Assembly (NCBI RefSeq): GCF_003326755.1
Contig: NZ_JPWH01000002.1
Coordinates: 62,001 to 126,000 of the forward strand
Source: Thalassospira profundimaris
GTDB lineage: Bacteria; Pseudomonadota; Alphaproteobacteria; Rhodospirillales; Thalassospiraceae
Reading direction: 5' to 3'
DNA length: 64,000 bases
In this document: positions 60,606-64,000 of the stretch, in pieces
How positions within the stretch are numbered: position 1 is the first letter of the stretch
Layout of the letters: each line of letters begins with the position of its first letter
Position numbers and translations under genes: made by a program
Notes under the pieces: generated by a model
What the model saw: only the letters and a program-made list of their open reading frames with translations
Told to the model about the DNA's origin: nothing
The model's database searches: none

Positions 60606-62126
60606 ATGGATACCATCCTGGAGATGCGCAATATCACAAAGACCTTCCCCGGTGTGAAGGCGCTTGATGATGTGAACCTGAAGGTGCGACGGGGCGAAAT
60701 CCATGCCCTGTGTGGCGAGAATGGTGCAGGTAAGTCGACCCTGATGAAGGTCCTGAGCGGAGTTTATCCGCACGGCACCTATGAAGGCGATATTCTGTTT
60801 GATGATCAAATTCAGTCTTTTCGTGACATTCGCGATAGCGAGGATCGCGGCATTATCATTATTCACCAGGAACTGGCCCTGGTGCCGTTGCTTTCGATTG
60901 CGGAAAATATTTTTCTGGGCAATGAACTGTCGGAAAATGGCGTTATCAACTGGCCCAAGACATTTGCCCGGACAACGGAGCTTTTGGCAAAGGTTGGCCT
61001 GCGCGAAGCGCCCAATACGCTGGTGACGAATATTGGTGTGGGCAAGCAACAACTGGTGGAAATTGCCAAGGCCCTGTCCAAGGAAGTGAAACTTCTGATT
61101 CTCGACGAGCCAACATCAAGCTTGCAGGAAAATGACAGCCAGAAGCTGCTGGATCTTTTGATCGAGTTTCGCAAGCAGGGCATTACCTCGATCCTGATTT
61201 CGCACAAGCTCAATGAAATCAGCCGGGTGGCGGACCGCATTACCGTCATTCGCGATGGCAGGGCGGTTTCGACACTTGATTGCCATGAGGGGCAGATCAG
61301 CGAGGACGACATAGTCAAGGATATGGTCGGGCGCGATATGGCGCACCGCTATCCTGAACGGACGCCGAATATTGGCGGGACGATCATGGAGGTGCGCAAC
61401 TGGTCGTGCTATCACCCGCTGCATCCCACCCAGCAACTGATCAAAAACGTCAATATCGATGTGGCGGCAGGCGAGGTTGTCGGTATTGCGGGCCTGATGG
61501 GGGCCGGGCGCACCGAACTTGCCATGAGTATTTTTGGCCGTTCTTATGGTCTTAATATCAGCGGCGAAGTTTTGATGCACGGCAAGCCGGTCGATGTGTC
61601 AACGGTTGAGCGCGCGATTGCTGCCGGTTTGGCCTATGTCACTGAAGACCGCAAGGAAATGGGCCTGATCCTGGATGAAAGCATCACCACCAACATTACG
61701 CTGGCCAATTTGCCCGGTGTATCGGAACACGGTGTTTTAAATGACGGTGCCGAACGCGGTGTGGCCGAGGATTACCGCAAGAAAATCAATATTCGCACCC
61801 CCAATGTCGCGCAAAAGGTTGTCAATCTTTCGGGTGGGAACCAGCAAAAGGTGGTTCTGTCAAAATGGCTGTTTGCCGGACCTGAAGTTTTGATCCTGGA
61901 CGAGCCGACGCGCGGTATTGATGTCGGGGCGAAATACGAGATTTATTCCATTATCAATCAACTGGCGGCCGACGGCAAAGGGGTCATCATGATCTCGTCG
62001 GAGATGCCGGAACTTCTGGGCATGTGCGACCGCATTTACGTGATGAATGAGGGCGAAATGAAGGGGCAACTGGCCGCAAGCGAAGCCAGCCAGGAAAAGA
62101 TCATGCGCATGATCCTGAAGGGGTGA
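60606..62126 (+). CDS. gguA: Sugar ABC transporter ATP-binding protein
   Basis: This 506-residue double ATPase has two ABC modules. The first Walker A is G-E-N-G-A-G-K-S-T; the second module has G-L-M-G-A-G-R-T-E, the usual degenerate form in MglA/XylG proteins. Signatures are G-V-G-K-Q-Q-L-V-E and [10 protein letters not shown] start at ATG 60606 with GGGAGG five bases upstream; ATG 60591 is less well placed. It works with ChvE and GguB. Confidence 0.92.
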   Translation: MDTILEMRNITKTFPGVKALDDVNLKVRRGEIHALCGENGAGKSTLMKVLSGVYPHGTYEGDILFDDQIQSFRDIRDSEDRGIIIIHQELALVPLLSIAENIFLGNELSENGVINWPKTFARTTELLAKVGLREAPNTLVTNIGVGKQQLVEIAKALSKEVKLLILDEPTSSLQENDSQKLLDLLIEFRKQGITSILISHKLNEISRVADRITVIRDGRAVSTLDCHEGQISEDDIVKDMVGRDMAHRYPERTPNIGGTIMEVRNWSCYHPLHPTQQLIKNVNIDVAAGEVVGIAGLMGAGRTELAMSIFGRSYGLNISGEVLMHGKPVDVSTVERAIAAGLAYVTEDRKEMGLILDESITTNITLANLPGVSEHGVLNDGAERGVAEDYRKKINIRTPNVAQKVVNLSGGNQQKVVLSKWLFAGPEVLILDEPTRGIDVGAKYEIYSIINQLAADGKGVIMISSEMPELLGMCDRIYVMNEGEMKGQLAASEASQEKIMRMILKG

Positions 62127-62136
62127 GGACGGACCA

Positions 62137-63321
62137 ATGAGTGAGACTTCCAGCAAAAATATCGGTTATTATCTTCGGACGCATACCCGCGAATACGGTA
62201 TGGTTCTGGCGCTTGTCGCGATCATGGCGTTTTTTCAGTATCTGACCGACGGCGTTTTGATGAGGCCGGTCAATCTGACCAATCTTTTCCTGCAAAACAG
62301 CTATGTCATCATCATGGCTGTTGGCATGTTGCTGGTCATTGTTGGCGGCAATATTGACCTGTCGGTGGGCTCGGTTGTGGGCTTTATCGGGGCGCTGGCT
62401 GCCGTGATGGCCGTGCAATGGGGCTTGCCAACCATCATTGTTGTCCCTGCCTGTCTGATTGTCGGCGCGCTGATCGGCTGTGCCCAGGGGTACTGGGTGG
62501 CGTATTGGCGTATTCCGTCCTTCATTGTGACTTTGGCGGGGATGCTGGTTTTTCGTGGTCTGACCCTGACCCTGTTGGGCGGGGCATCCGTTGGACCGTT
62601 TCCGGAAAACTTTCAGTTAATGTCATCGGGCTTTGTGCCGGACATATTTAGCGGCATGATCGACGGGCGCTTTAATGTTTTTTCGATGGTAATCGGTATT
62701 GCCGTGGCCGTCATTCTGCCCGTGCTTGGTTTGCGATCCCGTGCCAAGCAGGCGCGCTTTGCCGCTGTTGAAGAACCGATGGCGTTTTTCGCTGCCAAGC
62801 ATGCGATTGCCGGTCTTGCCATTCTTTACATTGCGTTTTTGCTGTCCACCTATCGTGGTTTGCCCAATGTGCTGATCGTGATGGCGGTTCTGATCGCGAT
62901 TTTCACCTTTATTACCAACAGCACCACGATTGGCCGGCGCATTTATGCGATGGGGGGCAATGAAAAGGCTGCCCAGCTTTCGGGCATCAATACCCGCCGT
63001 CTGGCCTTTTTGACCTTTGCCAATATGGGGATGCTGGCCGGACTGGCCGGGCTGGTTTTTGCGGCCCGTCTGAATACGGCAACCCCGAAAGCGGGGATTG
63101 CCTTCGAGCTTGATGTGATCGCGGCTGTCTTTATTGGTGGCGCGTCCATGTCTGGCGGGGTCGGTAAAATTATCGGCGCTGTCGTTGGTGCCCTGATCAT
63201 GGGTGTCATGAATAACGGGATGTCGATTGTCGGTGTCGGGATTGACTGGCAACAGGTGATTAAGGGCCTGGTGTTGCTCGCCGCTGTGATTTTCGATGTC
63301 TATAACAAAAACAAGGCCTAA
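62137..63321 (+). CDS. gguB: Sugar ABC transporter permease
   Basis: This 394-residue permease of the BPD_transp_2 (RbsC/XylH) family has about ten hydrophobic helices, including G-G-N-I-D-L-S-V-G-S-V-V-G and A-M-G-G-N-E-K-A-A-Q-L-S-G-I-N, which are family marks. It is 10 bases after gguA on the same strand and completes the ChvE-GguA-GguB importer. Confidence 0.93.
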   Translation: MSETSSKNIGYYLRTHTREYGMVLALVAIMAFFQYLTDGVLMRPVNLTNLFLQNSYVIIMAVGMLLVIVGGNIDLSVGSVVGFIGALAAVMAVQWGLPTIIVVPACLIVGALIGCAQGYWVAYWRIPSFIVTLAGMLVFRGLTLTLLGGASVGPFPENFQLMSSGFVPDIFSGMIDGRFNVFSMVIGIAVAVILPVLGLRSRAKQARFAAVEEPMAFFAAKHAIAGLAILYIAFLLSTYRGLPNVLIVMAVLIAIFTFITNSTTIGRRIYAMGGNEKAAQLSGINTRRLAFLTFANMGMLAGLAGLVFAARLNTATPKAGIAFELDVIAAVFIGGASMSGGVGKIIGAVVGALIMGVMNNGMSIVGVGIDWQQVIKGLVLLAAVIFDVYNKNKA

Positions 63322-63427
63322 GAAATTGACCAAAATACAAAACGGACCAAAAACCGGGCAAAAGCCGATTTTTGCCTGTTATCCCGCAACGCACGGGGCA
63401 GGGTTTTTATACCGTTTGACTTCTTTG

Positions 63428-63476
63428 CCGGGCACATTGCGTGCCCGGGCCACCGGCACGGATATGCCGGTGTTTT
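63428..63476 (+). terminator. Tandem hairpins after gguB
   Basis: CCGGGCAC/GTGCCCGG (63428-63435/63441-63448) and CACCGGCA/TGCCGGTG (63451-63458/63465-63472) are two perfect 8-base stems, the second followed by TTTT. They separate gguB from the dehydratase gene and may end or attenuate the operon. Confidence 0.72.
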
Positions 63477-63498
63477 CCACTAACTCAGGAGACCGGGC

Positions 63499-64000
63499 AT
63501 GAGCACCTTCAAACCCGCAGCCTGGCCGCGTAAATTGCGCTCGCAAGGCTGGTTCGGTGGCACCAGCAAGGATAATATCTATCATCGTAGCTGGATGAAA
63601 AACCAGGGATTGCCTGCCGACTTGTTTGATGGCCGACCGGTCATTGGTATTTGCAATACCTGGTCGCAATTGACCCCGTGTAATGCGCATTTGCGCGACC
63701 TGGCCGAACGCGTCAAACACGGCATTTACGAAGCAGGCGGTTTGCCGCTGGAATTTCCGGTATTTTCGCCGGGTGAAAGCACATTGCGCCCCACCGCCAT
63801 GATGTTTCGTAACCTGTGCGCGATGGATGTGGAAGAAGCCCTGCGTGGCACCCCGCTGGATGGCGTGGTGTTGATGGTGGGCTGTGATAAAACCACCCCA
63901 GCCCTTTTGATGGGCGCATCAAGCGTGGATATTCCTGCGATTGTTGTGACTGGCGGGCCGATGCTGAATGGTAAATGGCGCGGGCAGGATATTGGCTCGG
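63499..64000 (+). CDS. IlvD/Edd-family sugar-acid dehydratase (L-arabonate type), N-terminal part
   Basis: The gene runs off the right edge; 167 codons are visible. L-R-S-Q-G-W-F-G, I-Y-H-R-S-W-M-K-N-Q-G, G-I-C-N-T-W-S-Q-L-T-P-C-N and V-G-C-D-K-T-T-P-A are IlvD/Edd motifs, with the Cys residues that hold the iron-sulfur cluster. The W-F-G and R-S-W-M-K-N-Q-G features fit the sugar-acid (L-arabonate/D-xylonate) branch better than IlvD itself. AGGAG precedes the ATG. Next to ChvE-GguAB it suggests non-phosphorylative pentose or galactose oxidation. Confidence 0.88.
   Translation, partial: MSTFKPAAWPRKLRSQGWFGGTSKDNIYHRSWMKNQGLPADLFDGRPVIGICNTWSQLTPCNAHLRDLAERVKHGIYEAGGLPLEFPVFSPGESTLRPTAMMFRNLCAMDVEEALRGTPLDGVVLMVGCDKTTPALLMGASSVDIPAIVVTGGPMLNGKWRGQDIGS

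Noticed and set aside
1..64000. Mobile elements, CRISPR arrays, rRNA
   Set aside because: I looked for transposase/integrase frames, regularly spaced repeats and rRNA signatures and found none.

Overview
The window is a dense alphaproteobacterial chromosome segment of moderately high G+C. It has a ChvE/GguAB sugar system, CysD plus fused CysNC, ParDE and Lrp/AsnC pairs. Gene content and style suggest a marine or soil Rhodospirillales-type heterotroph such as Thalassospira; that assignment is inference from gene content only. I see no IS element, prophage, CRISPR array or rRNA. The only RNA gene I can support is tRNA-Thr(CGT).

Left end (1-2.0 kb): the end of dgoK, then dgoA and an SDR oxidoreductase, i.e. 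the D-galactonate branch of oxidative galactose catabolism. At 2.0-5.4 kb are small housekeeping or unknown genes (GIY-YIG, CDP-alcohol phosphotransferase, GNAT, nitrilase-type hydrolase). At 5.5-9.4 kb is a polyamine-type ABC operon (potG-potH-potI-potF, minus strand). At 9.7-21.3 kb are a SulP transporter, two PLP aminotransferases, a fatty-acid desaturase, an unknown protein, a ParDE pair, cysD-cysNC, and an Lrp regulator divergent from an aminotransferase.

Middle (21.6-44 kb): an MFS exporter, an unknown membrane protein, and a LysR/YeiH pair. Then comes an aldehyde dehydrogenase/DUF779 operon with a textbook sigma-54 promoter, divergent from its likely AcoR-type activator. A second Lrp gene is divergent from asnB. 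These are followed by glpD, a Na/Pi cotransporter, a two-component system divergent from a secreted repeat protein, a class III nucleotide cyclase, and a sigma factor with a long N-terminal extension.

Right part (44.7-64 kb): tRNA-Thr is followed by an AT-richer stretch carrying one gene that fuses a flippase-like (LPG-synthase type) membrane domain to an O-antigen-ligase domain. Next is a self-contained cassette: a DeoR regulator with two identical TTTCGTACGAAA operators, a three-gene ABC importer, a divergent metallo-beta-lactamase hydrolase, a histidine phosphatase and a stand-alone T4-Pnkp-like HAD phosphatase, all plus-strand genes overlapping or nearly touching. A secreted thermonuclease-like gene points at it. 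I read it as a candidate organophosphate or nucleotide-fragment scavenging system; this is the most interesting unit in the window. After it, two near-identical P-loop genes flank a GNAT gene. The window ends with gbpR-chvE-gguA-gguB and the start of an IlvD/Edd-family (L-arabonate-type) dehydratase, which links functionally to the galactose genes at the left end.
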